A stretch of DNA of 64,000 bases, from positions 62,001-126,000 of the forward strand of contig NZ_JACHLP010000010.1 in NCBI RefSeq assembly GCF_014204525.1, read 5' to 3'. The position numbers and the translations under genes are program-made. This DNA is from Roseateles oligotrophus (GTDB lineage: Bacteria > Pseudomonadota > Gammaproteobacteria > Burkholderiales > Burkholderiaceae_C). Positions 41,492-51,182 of this stretch are shown here, in pieces. Each line of letters opens with the position of its first letter. Within the stretch, counting starts at the first letter, position 1. Under the pieces are notes generated by a model. It did not search any database and was not told the DNA's origin. It was given only the letters and a program-made list of their open reading frames with translations.

Positions 41492-42126
41492 AGAACGTCC
41501 TCATCCTCGGCGCCAGCGGGCAGATCGCGCAATGGGTGGTCCGGTCGCTGGCCGGTGACAAGAGCGTCCAGCAGACCCTATTGCTGCGCGATCCCAGGAA
41601 GCTCACCGGCCAGGAGCCGGTGAACGCCAAAGTCGTCATCGGCAGCGTGCTGGACAAGAAGCTGCTGAGGCAAGCCGTGACCGGCCAGGATGTCGTCTAT
41701 GCCAACCTCACAGGCGACGATCTGGACAAGCAGGCCAAGGCGGTCATCGCCGCCATGGAGGCTGAAGGCGTCAAGCGCCTGGTCTTCGTGCTGTCGCTGG
41801 GCATCTACGACGAGGTGCCGGGCAAGTTCGGTGAATGGAACCGCGTCACCATCGGCGAGGACCTCAAGCCTTTCCGCCGCGCAGCAGACGCTATCGAGGC
41901 CTCCGGTCTGGTGTACACCATCGTGCGCCCGGCCTGGCTGACAGATGAAGACGAGGTCGACTACGAGCTGACGACGAAGGGTCAGCCCTTCAAGGGCACC
42001 GTGGTTTCTCGAAGAAGCGTGGCCAACCTGATTGCGCAGATCGTCACGCACCCGGAGCTGCGCGTCTGTGAAAGCCTGGGCGTCAACAAGCCGGGCAGCG
42101 ACGGCGACAAGCCGTATTTCATGTGA
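41488..42126 (+). CDS. NAD(P)-binding protein (NmrA/SDR-a5-like)
   Basis: This 212-residue Rossmann-fold protein begins VLILGASGQIAQWVVRSLAG, a dinucleotide-binding GxxGxxG variant, followed by LLLRDPRKL, the acidic VVIGSVLDKKLLRQAV, GVKRLVFVLSLGIY and YTIVRPAWLTD. It lacks a clear YxxxK pair, which favours an atypical SDR or NmrA-like redox sensor over a classical dehydrogenase. GTG start overlaps the preceding stop (41488-41491). Role in the cluster unknown; probably reduces or senses a product of the hydrolases. Confidence 0.88.
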   Translation: MKNVLILGASGQIAQWVVRSLAGDKSVQQTLLLRDPRKLTGQEPVNAKVVIGSVLDKKLLRQAVTGQDVVYANLTGDDLDKQAKAVIAAMEAEGVKRLVFVLSLGIYDEVPGKFGEWNRVTIGEDLKPFRRAADAIEASGLVYTIVRPAWLTDEDEVDYELTTKGQPFKGTVVSRRSVANLIAQIVTHPELRVCESLGVNKPGSDGDKPYFM

Positions 42127-42162
42127 GCTGCGTCGGATCGTCGGTCTCTACTGGAGGGCGTC

Positions 42163-42756
42163 GTGTGCTCAGACAACAAACAACTTCTGGACGACTTCGA
42201 CAGTTCGTCCGGTGCAGTAGCTTTGGATGCCCGCCGCATCGTCCGCCATGCGCGCGAGCTACTGGCTGCCGACGAGGTCAGCTACTGGTGTGTGGAGTCT
42301 GAGGGTCGAGGACTGGCGGCGCGTCGAATGGCAGTCAGCGACTCCAACGCAAACAGTGTCCCAGCGCCGCTGCGGCTGAGTACGGAACAGTGCGCCGACT
42401 ACTTCGCTGCCACGCAGACCACGGGCCTGCTCATCAGCTAGGACGCGCTTCGTGATGACCGGATCGCCGGCACGCGCGAGAGCTACCTGGCACCTCGCGA
42501 TCTCCAGTCAGTGTTCAGCATCAACGTATCTGTCGACACCCGGTTGGTTGGCATCATCAGTTGCGCGCAGCGTGGCCGGCACCGTCATTGGAGCGCCGGC
42601 GACGTCGCAGTGATGCAGCAACTGTCTGCCGATCTTGCCGCTGAATATGGGCGGCGCCACGAGACGCAGGACAGGATGAGTCGTTGCCGACGCCTTGGCC
42701 TTCGTCGGGCATATCGGTTCGAGCTTCTCAATGCCTGGAAGGACACTCCATGCTGA
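42163..42756 (+). pseudogene. GAF-domain protein interrupted by an in-frame TAG
   Basis: A GTG start with GGAGGG four nt upstream opens a frame that stops at TAG 42439-42441 after 92 codons (...TTGLLIS) and then goes on in the same frame: DALRDDRIAGTRESYLAPRD, SVFSINVSVDTRLVGIISCA, QRGRHRHWSAGDVAVMQQLS and ADLAAEYGRRH, ending at TGA 42754-42756. The continuation is typical GAF-domain sequence (inner-strand VDTRLVGIISCA, helix DVAVMQQLSADLA), so the TAG splits one domain of about 197 codons. The final stop overlaps the flavodoxin ATG (ATGCTGA), supporting the true gene end. A single base change from CAG could explain it; sequencing error is the alternative. Confidence 0.75.
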
Positions 42757-43430
42757 CGATCAATTTGTGGCCCTGGTGGAAGTGGGGCGCTGCGGTGCTG
42801 GCTCTGGCGGCGTTCGCCGTCTTCGCCGTGCTCTTCGCGGTCACCCGAGTGGAGATGCACCAGGCGAGGGAGTCCGCCGAACGGCTCGCGTCGAGTGCCC
42901 CGCAGGCCCGCCCAGTGAGCCGCATTGCGGTCGTCTATTTCTCGCGATCCGGCAACACAGCCGTCGCAGCGGCCCACATCGCTCAGCGTATGGGCGCAGG
43001 CCTGTTTCGCCTGGACGCGCCCGCGTACGACGTGGGACTGCCCGGCATCCTCCACGCACTACACGACGCGCGGTCGCCTGAAGCGGTCATCGCACCGACT
43101 ACGCTGGACCTGCGAGGGTTCGATACCGTCTATCTCGGCTCGCCCATCTGGCTCTACAGCCCTTCGCCGCCGATCTGGGAGTTCGCCAGGCGCAACCGAT
43201 TCGATGGCAAGGACGTCGTATTGTTCAACACCTTCAACAGCAAGTTCGAGCAGCGCTTCATCGACGAGTTCCGGCAGGTCGTGCTCGCCCAGGGCGCGCG
43301 CTCGTTCAGGCATCTCTTCGTCAAACGCGGCCGCATGGGACAGCAACTCAGTTCGGGCGAGTTGCTCGGCACAATCGACACGGCGTGGACACTGACGATG
43401 CCGGCATCTGCCCCGCCGGCCTTCCCCTGA
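42750..43430 (+). CDS. Membrane-anchored flavodoxin
   Basis: This 226-residue protein has an N-terminal membrane segment (WGAAVLALAAFAVFAVLFAV, residues about 12-31) and then a flavodoxin fold: IAVVYFSRSGNTAVAAAHIAQ, where SRSGNTA is the FMN phosphate loop, GFDTVYLGSPIWLYSPSPPIWEFA and VVLFNTFNSKFEQRFIDEF. The ATG at 42750 follows GGAAGGA by five nt and overlaps the stop of the GAF frame. It probably carries electrons at the inner face of the membrane; partner unknown. Its neighbour LtrA follows within 10 bp. Confidence 0.88.
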   Translation: MLTINLWPWWKWGAAVLALAAFAVFAVLFAVTRVEMHQARESAERLASSAPQARPVSRIAVVYFSRSGNTAVAAAHIAQRMGAGLFRLDAPAYDVGLPGILHALHDARSPEAVIAPTTLDLRGFDTVYLGSPIWLYSPSPPIWEFARRNRFDGKDVVLFNTFNSKFEQRFIDEFRQVVLAQGARSFRHLFVKRGRMGQQLSSGELLGTIDTAWTLTMPASAPPAFP

Positions 43431-43439
43431 GAGGTGCGA

Positions 43440-44702
43440 ATGAGTGAGCATGGCCCGGTTGTCGAGACCCACCGCACGCACCGCGTGCGCCGCATGGCCG
43501 GCCGCGATCCCCATGAGGTGGGGCGCACTACCACCACCTTGGAGTTGCTTTACGACCTGGTCTTCGTCGTGGCCATCGGACAGGCCGCCAACCAGTTCGC
43601 CCATCTCCTGGCCGAGGGGCACTTCGGCGCCGCCATCGGAGCTTTCGCGTTTGCCATGTACGCCGTGCTCTGGGCGTGGATCAGCTTCTCGTGGTTCTCG
43701 TCGGCCTTCGACACCGACGACTGGATTCACCGGCTCGCGACCATGGTGCAAATGGTGGGCGCGACCATCATGGCGTTGGGCCTGCCGCCGGTTTTTCATT
43801 CCATTGACGAAGGCCACAGCCTCGACAACCGCCTGGTGGTCGCCGGCTATGTGGTGATGCGCATCGCCATGGTCTTCATGTGGCTCAGGGCTGCGTCCCA
43901 GAGTCCCAAGCACCGCGCGACGTGCATGACCTATGTCTGGACCATCGTCATTGCCCAAGTCGGCTGGATAGCGACCGCGCTGCTGCCGATGACGCTGACT
44001 CAGACGCTGCTCGCCGGAGGCCTGCTGCTCGCCATAGAGCTGCTCGGGCCCTATCTTGCCGAGACACGCCACGGCAGTACGCCCTGGCATGCGCACCACA
44101 TCGCGGAGAGGTATGGCTTGCTGGCCATCATCGCCCTGGGCGAGGGTGTCGTGGGGACCGTCGCCTCGCTGTCGGCCGTCGTGGAGTCGCATGGTTGGAC
44201 CCTGGACGCGGTTCTCGTCGCATGCGCGGGAATGGGCCTCACCTTTGGCATGTGGTGGGCCTACTTCCTGATTGCGGCTGGCGATGTGCTGCACGCTCGG
44301 CGCGAGCGGGCGTACAAATGGGCTTACAGCGGCATGCCGATCTTCGCAGCCATTGCGGCGACGGGAGCTGGCCTGCACGTCGCAGCGCTAGTTTTGGAGG
44401 GCAAGGCCCACATCGGGCCCGTCGCCGCTGTGCTCGCCCTCGCTGTTCCGGTTGCCGTGTATCTGTTGGGAATCTATTGGCTCTACAGCGTCCTTTATGA
44501 CGAATACCACTGGTTCCATGGACTCCTGCTGGTGGTCACTGCGGCGGTTCTCGCTGCAGGTCCCACGGCGGCGTATCTCGGGCTTTCAGTGCCGATGTGT
44601 CTGCTCATCGTGATGGCGGCACCGGCGGTAACCGTCGTCGGCTATGAGGTCTTCGGGTACCGACATGTCGGCGATGCGTTGAGGCGGGCGACTGGCGCGT
44701 AG
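43440..44702 (+). CDS. Low temperature requirement A (LtrA) family membrane protein
   Basis: This 420-residue polytopic inner-membrane protein with about ten predicted helices shows the LtrA hallmarks HEVGRTTTTLELLYDLVFVVAI near the N-terminus, AMYAVLWAWISFSWFSSAFD, HIAERYGLLAIIALGEGVVG, and FGMWWAYFLIAAGDVL. LtrA was named from a Listeria cold-growth mutant; its biochemical role is unknown. ATG at 43440 follows GAGAGG by five nt, preferred over a GTG two codons earlier. It ends the accessory cluster. Confidence 0.93.
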   Translation: MSEHGPVVETHRTHRVRRMAGRDPHEVGRTTTTLELLYDLVFVVAIGQAANQFAHLLAEGHFGAAIGAFAFAMYAVLWAWISFSWFSSAFDTDDWIHRLATMVQMVGATIMALGLPPVFHSIDEGHSLDNRLVVAGYVVMRIAMVFMWLRAASQSPKHRATCMTYVWTIVIAQVGWIATALLPMTLTQTLLAGGLLLAIELLGPYLAETRHGSTPWHAHHIAERYGLLAIIALGEGVVGTVASLSAVVESHGWTLDAVLVACAGMGLTFGMWWAYFLIAAGDVLHARRERAYKWAYSGMPIFAAIAATGAGLHVAALVLEGKAHIGPVAAVLALAVPVAVYLLGIYWLYSVLYDEYHWFHGLLLVVTAAVLAAGPTAAYLGLSVPMCLLIVMAAPAVTVVGYEVFGYRHVGDALRRATGA

Positions 44703-44927
44703 CGAGCAAGTTCACAGAACCGATGGTCCTGACGGCAAGTGGCGTTGAACGGCCGCTTCCGGGCATCGAGTTCGCCTAGTCGAAGGACGGCACCCGCTGC
44801 ACAGCAGTCGGTCACGGACTGCAACAACTTGGGGATCGCCCCTTGCCGTACGACTCACAGAGTCGGACTTGTTGATCGACCGATTACCTCCGTCTGGCCA
44901 CGTATCTCTGTCCTAGTCCGGTTCAGC
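44703..44927. other. Gene-free stretch after LtrA
   Basis: With 44928-45270 this is a 568-bp gap. I find no gene here. The minus strand holds a 61-codon frame overlapping the LtrA end that has no family resemblance and looks like decayed sequence. Confidence 0.5.
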
Positions 44928-45021
44928 TCATTCCAACTTCAAGAGCATGTACAGTTTCAGCGTTATGCCTGATTGCTTGCTTGCTCGTGTTGAAGTGGAT
45001 GCCCCGCGCGAAGGGCGCCTC
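44928..45021 (-). pseudogene. Decayed 3' end of a metF-like gene
   Basis: On the minus strand GGCATCCACTTC gives GIHF followed by NT, as in GIHFYT of intact metF (46909-47751). After a short indel the next frame gives NQA, then TLKLYMLLKLE and TGA (44928-44930), against NQSGLTLELCKRLKLG of metF. Nucleotides match the metF end at roughly 70 percent by eye, including GAAGTGGATGCCC on the plus strand. It is thus a frameshifted remnant of the last 30 codons of a metF homologue. Confidence 0.7.
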
Positions 45022-45270
45022 CACGCTCAAATCGTCTAACGAAATTTACAGGCGGTATCTGTGCCGCCGGACAGATCACCGCGCAGCCCAATAGTGCAGC
45101 GGATTTTCACGCCCCGGCAAGTGCCCAAGATCCCGACATTTTTTCGCAGTTGGAGCTGCACACCCCCCACCCCTGCAAGATTCTGCACAGCCGCCTGCAC
45201 AAGGTTTCGATGGCGCTGCCTGCCGCCCCTGCGTAAGGTCGTGATCTCTTCCACAAGGACATGACACGAT

Positions 45271-45981
45271 ATGCACAGCAACTTTGAACTCATCAGCAAT
45301 ATCCTTTGCCCCTACACCCAGCGGGCGGCGGTCCAGTTGGCCGAGAAGGGGCTGGAGGCCAGACGAAGCTATATCGACCTTGCCAACAAGCCGGACTGGT
45401 TTGTGCAGCTGTCGCCGCTGGGCAAGGTGCCGGTGCTGCGCGTGGGTGATGGCGACGACACGGCGGTGTTCGAGACCGCCGTCATCTGCGAGTACATCGA
45501 GGAGGCGGCCGCCGGCCGGGTGCCGATGTGGCCCGCCGACGCGCTGGAGCGGGCTCGCCACCGCGCATGGGCCGAGTTCGCTTCGACCCTGATCGGCGAT
45601 GTGTTCGGCTTCTATATGGCGCCGGACGAAGCATCGTTTGAGCGCAAACGGGCGGAGCTCGCCAGCCGCTTCGCGCGGCTTGAGGGCCAGTTGGCCGGCG
45701 CGGGGCCCTACTTCGGCGGCGCGCGTTTTGGCCTGGTCGATGCCGCGTTCGCGCCCATCTTCCGCCTGCTGGAAACCTTCGATCAATTGGCGGACTTCCG
45801 CCTTCTCCAAGGCTTGCCGGCCACCGCCGCCTATCGGCTCAATCTGGCATCGAGGCCTAGCGTGCGGGCGGCCGTTGTGCCCGATTACGGGCAGGTCTTT
45901 CTGCGCTATCTGGCCGGGCGCGGCTCCCATATGGCAGGCATCGCCGAGGCCGCCATTCGGGCGGGCTCAGTCCAGGCCTGA
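45271..45981 (+). CDS. Glutathione S-transferase (Cys active site)
   Basis: This is a 236-residue GST. N-terminal domain with ISNILCPYTQRAAVQLAEKG, where CPYTQ puts a Cys at the active site as in omega-like or dehydroascorbate-reductase GSTs, then LSPLGKVPVLRVGDG and FETAVICEYIEEAA for glutathione. Helical domain with YFGGARFGLVDAAFAPIFRLLE. AGGACATG-type leader with weak Shine-Dalgarno. Its end overlaps the convergent LysR gene by 15 bp. The pair lies between metF and the metF remnant and may have arrived together. Confidence 0.92.
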   Translation: MHSNFELISNILCPYTQRAAVQLAEKGLEARRSYIDLANKPDWFVQLSPLGKVPVLRVGDGDDTAVFETAVICEYIEEAAAGRVPMWPADALERARHRAWAEFASTLIGDVFGFYMAPDEASFERKRAELASRFARLEGQLAGAGPYFGGARFGLVDAAFAPIFRLLETFDQLADFRLLQGLPATAAYRLNLASRPSVRAAVVPDYGQVFLRYLAGRGSHMAGIAEAAIRAGSVQA

Positions 45982-46869
45982 CATCAGCCGGGACGAGCTG
46001 GCGATCTCCTCGGACAGCGCCGCGCTGGCGCGGCGCATGCGCGGCACGCGCGCCACGTCTTCGTGCATCAACAGCCACAGGGGCTGTGCCAGCTCGTCCA
46101 GCGGCGGGCCGAGGCGAAGGAGTTCAGGGATCGAGCCGCCGACGAAGCAGGGCAGGACGGCGCAACCTATCCCGGCACGCGCGGCCTGCGCAGCGCCGAG
46201 CAAGGTGTTTGCGCGGAAGCGCACCGCGTCGGTCGCGACATTGCGCGCCAGCCAGTTGCCGGGCGCGCTGCAGGCCAGGCCGCCATCAAAGCCGACCCAT
46301 GGCAGGCGCAGGGGCTGGGCCGCGGCCTCGCCCGCCTCGGCCAACTGGCGCGGTGCATAGATCGCCATCGCAACGGTGCCGACCTCGCGGCCGCGCAAGG
46401 TCTCTTGCGGCGTCCGCGTGACGCGGAGCGCAATATCGGCCTCCCGCCGCGCCAGCGAAACAATATCGTTGGACACATGCAGCTCCAGCTGCAAGCCGCT
46501 ATGCGTTCGGCATACCGCGGCCAGCACGCCGGGCAGCAGGTACTCGGAGACCGCATCGGGCGCGGTGACGCGCACGGGCCCGTCATGCCCATCGTCGCGC
46601 CCGCCGACGCGGCGCTCCAGGCCGGCGATCTCGTCACGAAAGCGCAGCGCCAAGGCCCTGACCTCTTCTCCCGCCGCCGTCGGCCTGAGGCCGCCCGGGC
46701 TGCGCTCGAACAAGCGTGTCCCGAGGCGCCGCTCCATCAGCTGCAGCCGGCGGGACAGCGTGGGGTGGCTGATATGCAAGGCGGCCGCCGCGCCGGACAA
46801 GGTGCCGCTCTCCGTGATGGCGAGGGCGATACGTAGGTCATCCCAGTCGATGGCGGCGTTGCGGCTCAT
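45967..46869 (-). CDS. LysR-family transcriptional regulator
   Basis: This 300-residue regulator with HTH WDDLRIALAITESGTLSGAA and LHISHPTLSRRLQLMERRLGTRLFERSPGGLRP, and effector stretches VRVTAPDAVSEYLLPGVLAAV, EADIALRVTRTPQETLRGREVG and ARAGIGCAVLPCFVGG, is similar in type to regulators of aromatic or stress genes. Same strand as metF, starting 39 bp after its stop, so some read-through from the methyl-cycle operon is possible. Convergent and overlapping with the GST gene, which is its natural candidate target. Confidence 0.93.
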   Translation of the reverse strand: MSRNAAIDWDDLRIALAITESGTLSGAAAALHISHPTLSRRLQLMERRLGTRLFERSPGGLRPTAAGEEVRALALRFRDEIAGLERRVGGRDDGHDGPVRVTAPDAVSEYLLPGVLAAVCRTHSGLQLELHVSNDIVSLARREADIALRVTRTPQETLRGREVGTVAMAIYAPRQLAEAGEAAAQPLRLPWVGFDGGLACSAPGNWLARNVATDAVRFRANTLLGAAQAARAGIGCAVLPCFVGGSIPELLRLGPPLDELAQPLWLLMHEDVARVPRMRRASAALSEEIASSSRLMSGLD

Positions 46870-46908
46870 GGCTGCGATTGTCGCCGCTTGTTTCCGCCCG
46901 GGCGCTCT

Positions 46909-47751
46909 TCAGCCCAGCTTCAAGCGCTTGCACAACTCCAGCGTCAAGCCCGACTGATTGAGCGTGTAGAAGTGGATGCCCGGGGCGCCGCCTTCGATCA
47001 GGCGTTCGCAGACCCGCGTCATCACGTCCAGGCCGAAGGCGCGGATGGAAGCGGCGTCGTCCATAAAGCCCTCCATCTTCAGCGCGATCCAGCGTGGGAT
47101 CTCGATGCCGTCGCGGGCCGCGAACTGGGCGATGCGGGCGTAGTTGTGGAAGGGCATGATGCCCGGCACGATGGGCGCGCTAACGCCCAGTTTGCGCACC
47201 TCGTCCACGAAGTTGAAGTAGGCGTCGGGGTTGAAGAAGAACTGGGTGATGGCGGCGTTGGCGCCCGCCTTCATCTTGGCGGCGAAGTGCTGCAAGTCCT
47301 TGGCGGCGTAGCGCTGCTGCGGGTGGTACTCGGGGTAGGCGGCGACTTCGATCTGCCAGTCCGGGCCCTGCGTTTCGCGGATGAAGCTCACCAGCTCGGA
47401 GGCATAACGGAATTCACCGGCGGTGGCCGTGCCGCTGGGCAGGTCGCCGCGCAGGGCGACGACGCGGCGGATGTTCTGGGCCCGATAGGTAGCCAGGATT
47501 TCGGCGATGTTCTCGCGCGTGGAACCCACGCAGCTGAGGTGGGGCGCGGCCTCATAACCGCTGGCGGCGATGTCCATCACCGTGGCCAGGGTCTTCTCGC
47601 GGGTGGAGCCGCCGGCGCCGTAGGTGACGCTGAAGTAATGCGGATTCAGGACGCTCAGGTCCTGCACCACGGTCTTGAGCTTTTCGGTGCCCACCGGTGT
47701 GTTGGGCGGGAAGAACTCAAAGCTGACCGGGGTCTTCTTGTTCGTGCTCAT
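46909..47751 (-). CDS. metF: 5,10-methylenetetrahydrofolate reductase
   Basis: This enzyme makes 5-methyl-THF for methionine synthesis using FAD and NAD(P)H. The 280-residue TIM-barrel protein has VSFEFFPPNTPVGTEKL with the catalytic Glu, FSVTYGAGGSTREKTLATV, PHLSCVGSTRENI, VALRGDLPSG (FAD/folate region), EVAAYPEYHP, ITQFFFNPDAYFNFVD, PGIMPFHNYARI and the C-terminal GAPGIHFYTLNQS. Third gene of ahcY-tlyA-metF, 5 bp after tlyA, and thus under the SAH riboswitch. Its 3' end is partly duplicated at 44928-45021. Confidence 0.97.
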   Translation of the reverse strand: MSTNKKTPVSFEFFPPNTPVGTEKLKTVVQDLSVLNPHYFSVTYGAGGSTREKTLATVMDIAASGYEAAPHLSCVGSTRENIAEILATYRAQNIRRVVALRGDLPSGTATAGEFRYASELVSFIRETQGPDWQIEVAAYPEYHPQQRYAAKDLQHFAAKMKAGANAAITQFFFNPDAYFNFVDEVRKLGVSAPIVPGIMPFHNYARIAQFAARDGIEIPRWIALKMEGFMDDAASIRAFGLDVMTRVCERLIEGGAPGIHFYTLNQSGLTLELCKRLKLG

Positions 47752-47756
47752 GCTTT

Positions 47757-48527
47757 TTATTCCTTGTCTCCGGGCGCAGGCGCGGCCCAGAGGAAAAATT
47801 CTTTATTGCCGTCGCCACCGGTGATGGGGCTGTCGAAATAGCCGCGCACGCTCAAGTCCAGGGCGGCGCAGGCCTCGCGGGCCTTGGCCTCCAGCAGCGG
47901 GTACTGGCCGGCGTCCTTGACCAGGCCGCCGCGCGCCACGGCCTTGGGGCCCAACTCGAACTGCGGTTTGATCAGGAGCAAGACTTGGCCTTGCGCCGCA
48001 AGCCAGGGCAGCAGCTCGGGCAAGGCGCCCAGCATGGAGATGAAGCTGAGGTCGCCGACGATGAGGTCGAAGCCGGCCGCCGGCTTGTGCTCGGCCAGCG
48101 CCGAGGCCGCCAGCTCACGCACATGCAGGCCCTCCAGCGCGACGAGGCGGGCATCGCTCTTGAGCTGCTCGTGCAGCTGGCCATGGCCCACATCCACGCC
48201 GACCACTCGCGCCGCGCCACTCTTGAGCAGGCAGTCGCTGAAGCCGCCGGTGCTCTGGCCCATGTCCAGCACCGTCAGCCCGGCGACGCTCAAGCCGGTG
48301 TGCTTCAGCGCCCCTTCCAGCTTGAGCCCGCCGCGCGAGACATAACGCGCTTCGGCATCGTCATTCAGGCGCAGTTCCACGCCCTCGATCAAGTCCAGGC
48401 CGGCCTTGTTCACGGCCGCCCAGCCTTTGGCCGAGCGCCACTCCACCGAGCCCGCCGCGATCAGCCTTTGGGCGATCGAGCGGGTGCTGCAGAGGCCTTG
48501 GGAGACCAGGAGTTGATCAGCGCGCAT
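47757..48527 (-). CDS. tlyA: TlyA-family rRNA 2'-O-methyltransferase / haemolysin-like
   Basis: This 256-residue protein has an N-terminal S4 RNA-binding domain (MRADQLLVSQGLCSTRSIAQRLIAAGSVEW) and an FtsJ/RrmJ-like SAM-dependent methyltransferase domain: YVSRGGLKLEGAL, TVLDMGQSTGGFSDCLL (SAM site, with MGQ where DxG is usual), VVGVDVGHGQL, FDLIVGDLSFISM and LIKPQFELG. The Lys/Asp/Lys/Glu catalytic set appears conserved. Mycobacterial TlyA methylates cytidines in both rRNA subunits. Its place between ahcY and metF fits, as it yields SAH. A membrane haemolysin role is historical. Confidence 0.92.
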   Translation of the reverse strand: MRADQLLVSQGLCSTRSIAQRLIAAGSVEWRSAKGWAAVNKAGLDLIEGVELRLNDDAEARYVSRGGLKLEGALKHTGLSVAGLTVLDMGQSTGGFSDCLLKSGAARVVGVDVGHGQLHEQLKSDARLVALEGLHVRELAASALAEHKPAAGFDLIVGDLSFISMLGALPELLPWLAAQGQVLLLIKPQFELGPKAVARGGLVKDAGQYPLLEAKAREACAALDLSVRGYFDSPITGGDGNKEFFLWAAPAPGDKE

Positions 48528-48583
48528 GGAGAAAATGAGTCAGGTGAGCAAGGCCCGGTGTTCACGGGCCTCGCCATAGCTAC

Positions 48584-50011
<1,428 letters not shown>

Positions 50012-50134
50012 GGCGGGCGGGCTCCTTCAAGAGATGTTGAAGCCGCTGCAGCATGAGTGCGGGAGCCGTGCGGGCCGAGGTCTTGCTAAAGCCAAGCCTC
50101 ACCGGGACGCGCGATCACCCACAAAAATACTGCA

Positions 50135-50240
50135 GCGGGTGAGCGCGGTTGCATGGAATGCGGCAGGGTAGAGCCGGATTCGATTCCGAGCCTGGCCTCA
50201 TCCTTGTGCGGGATGGGGTTGCAACGCTCCTCGGAGTGCG
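50135..50240 (-). promoter_or_regulatory. SAH riboswitch
   Basis: On the minus strand the RNA reads CUCCGAGGAGCGUUGCAAC, then a hairpin AUCC/GGAU, then GCCAGGCUCGGA, then CAACCGCGCUCACC. TCCGAG pairs with CTCGGA and GAGCG with CGCTC, giving the H-type pseudoknot and conserved bases of the SAH riboswitch class upstream of ahcY in Betaproteobacteria. ACCC/GGGT further on may be the switching hairpin. A minus-strand TAGAAT (-10-like, 50244-50249) lies just before it. An ON switch by family knowledge. Confidence 0.9.
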
Positions 50241-50309
50241 TCGATTCTAGACGCAATGCGGCAGGCGATCCAGGGAACAGGGCAGGATTTGAGGACAATC
50301 CCAGGCATC

Positions 50310-51098
50310 ATGCAAGCATTCTCACTCTGCCCCGCCGCCGATCTGGGCCGCATCCACGGCCTTCTGACCGATATCGACGACACCTTGACGCTTGACGGCG
50401 CCATCGCCCCGGCCGCGCTGCAAGCCCTGCGGGATCTGCAGGCCGCCGGCCTGCCCGTCATCGCCATCACCGGCCGGCCCGCGGGCTGGAGCGAGGCCTT
50501 TGCCCTCACATGGCCGGTGCGTGCCATCGTGGCGGAGAACGGCGCGGTGATGCTGCGGGCCGATGCCAGCAATGGCCAGCTGCGCCGCGAGTTCTGCCAG
50601 GACGCCGGCACCCGTGCCGTCAATTTTGAGCGTTTGCGCCACTGCGCGGCCGACATCCTGAAGCGCGTGCCCGGCAGCGTGCTGGCCACCGACAGCGCGG
50701 GCCGCCTGACCGATATCGCCATCGATCACAGCGAGCACGCCCATCTGGACGAGGCCCAGATCGCCGCCGTCTGCGCCTTGATGCGCGAACATGGCTTGCA
50801 GGCCACGGTCAGCTCCATCCACATCAATGGCTGGATCGGCGAGCACAGCAAATGGACGGCCGCCGCCTGGGCCGTGCCGGCCTTGCTGAACCGGCCCTTC
50901 GATGCGCGCGACTGGCTGTATGTGGGCGACTCCAGCAATGACCAGCAGATGTTCGCCAAGATCCCCCTGAGCGTGGGCGTGGCCAATATCGCCCGCTTTG
51001 TGCCTCAGCTGCAAAGCCTGCCCGCCTACGTGACCCAGGCCGAGCGCGGCGACGGTTTTGCCGAGGTGGCGCGGGCCGTGCTGGCGGCGCGGCGCTGA
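50310..51098 (+). CDS. HAD-superfamily phosphatase (IIB, Cof/SPP-like)
   Basis: This is a 262-residue cytosolic phosphatase. Motif I DIDDTL (LLTDIDDTLTLDG) with the nucleophile Asp, motif II ITGRP, a cap domain (about 80-180), the Lys of GEHSKWTAA (motif III region) and motif IV YVGDSSNDQQMF. HAD-IIB enzymes act on sugar phosphates; sucrose-phosphate, mannosyl-3-phosphoglycerate and trehalose-type phosphatases belong here. The ATG at 50310 is chosen over an extension 18 codons upstream that runs into the riboswitch promoter. Divergent from ahcY. Confidence 0.87.
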   Translation: MQAFSLCPAADLGRIHGLLTDIDDTLTLDGAIAPAALQALRDLQAAGLPVIAITGRPAGWSEAFALTWPVRAIVAENGAVMLRADASNGQLRREFCQDAGTRAVNFERLRHCAADILKRVPGSVLATDSAGRLTDIAIDHSEHAHLDEAQIAAVCALMREHGLQATVSSIHINGWIGEHSKWTAAAWAVPALLNRPFDARDWLYVGDSSNDQQMFAKIPLSVGVANIARFVPQLQSLPAYVTQAERGDGFAEVARAVLAARR

Positions 51099-51182
51099 CG
51101 ACCCGTCTGCGCTACAGATTCGGCGGCAGGCGCCGATAGCCTCTGTGATCAAGTGGCTCTTTCGGGCCTGAGGAAGTGGCGC

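Noticed and set aside
44642-44827. Minus-strand frame of 61 codons at the end of LtrA.
   Set aside because: No similarity, no ribosome site, overlaps a well-supported gene end.
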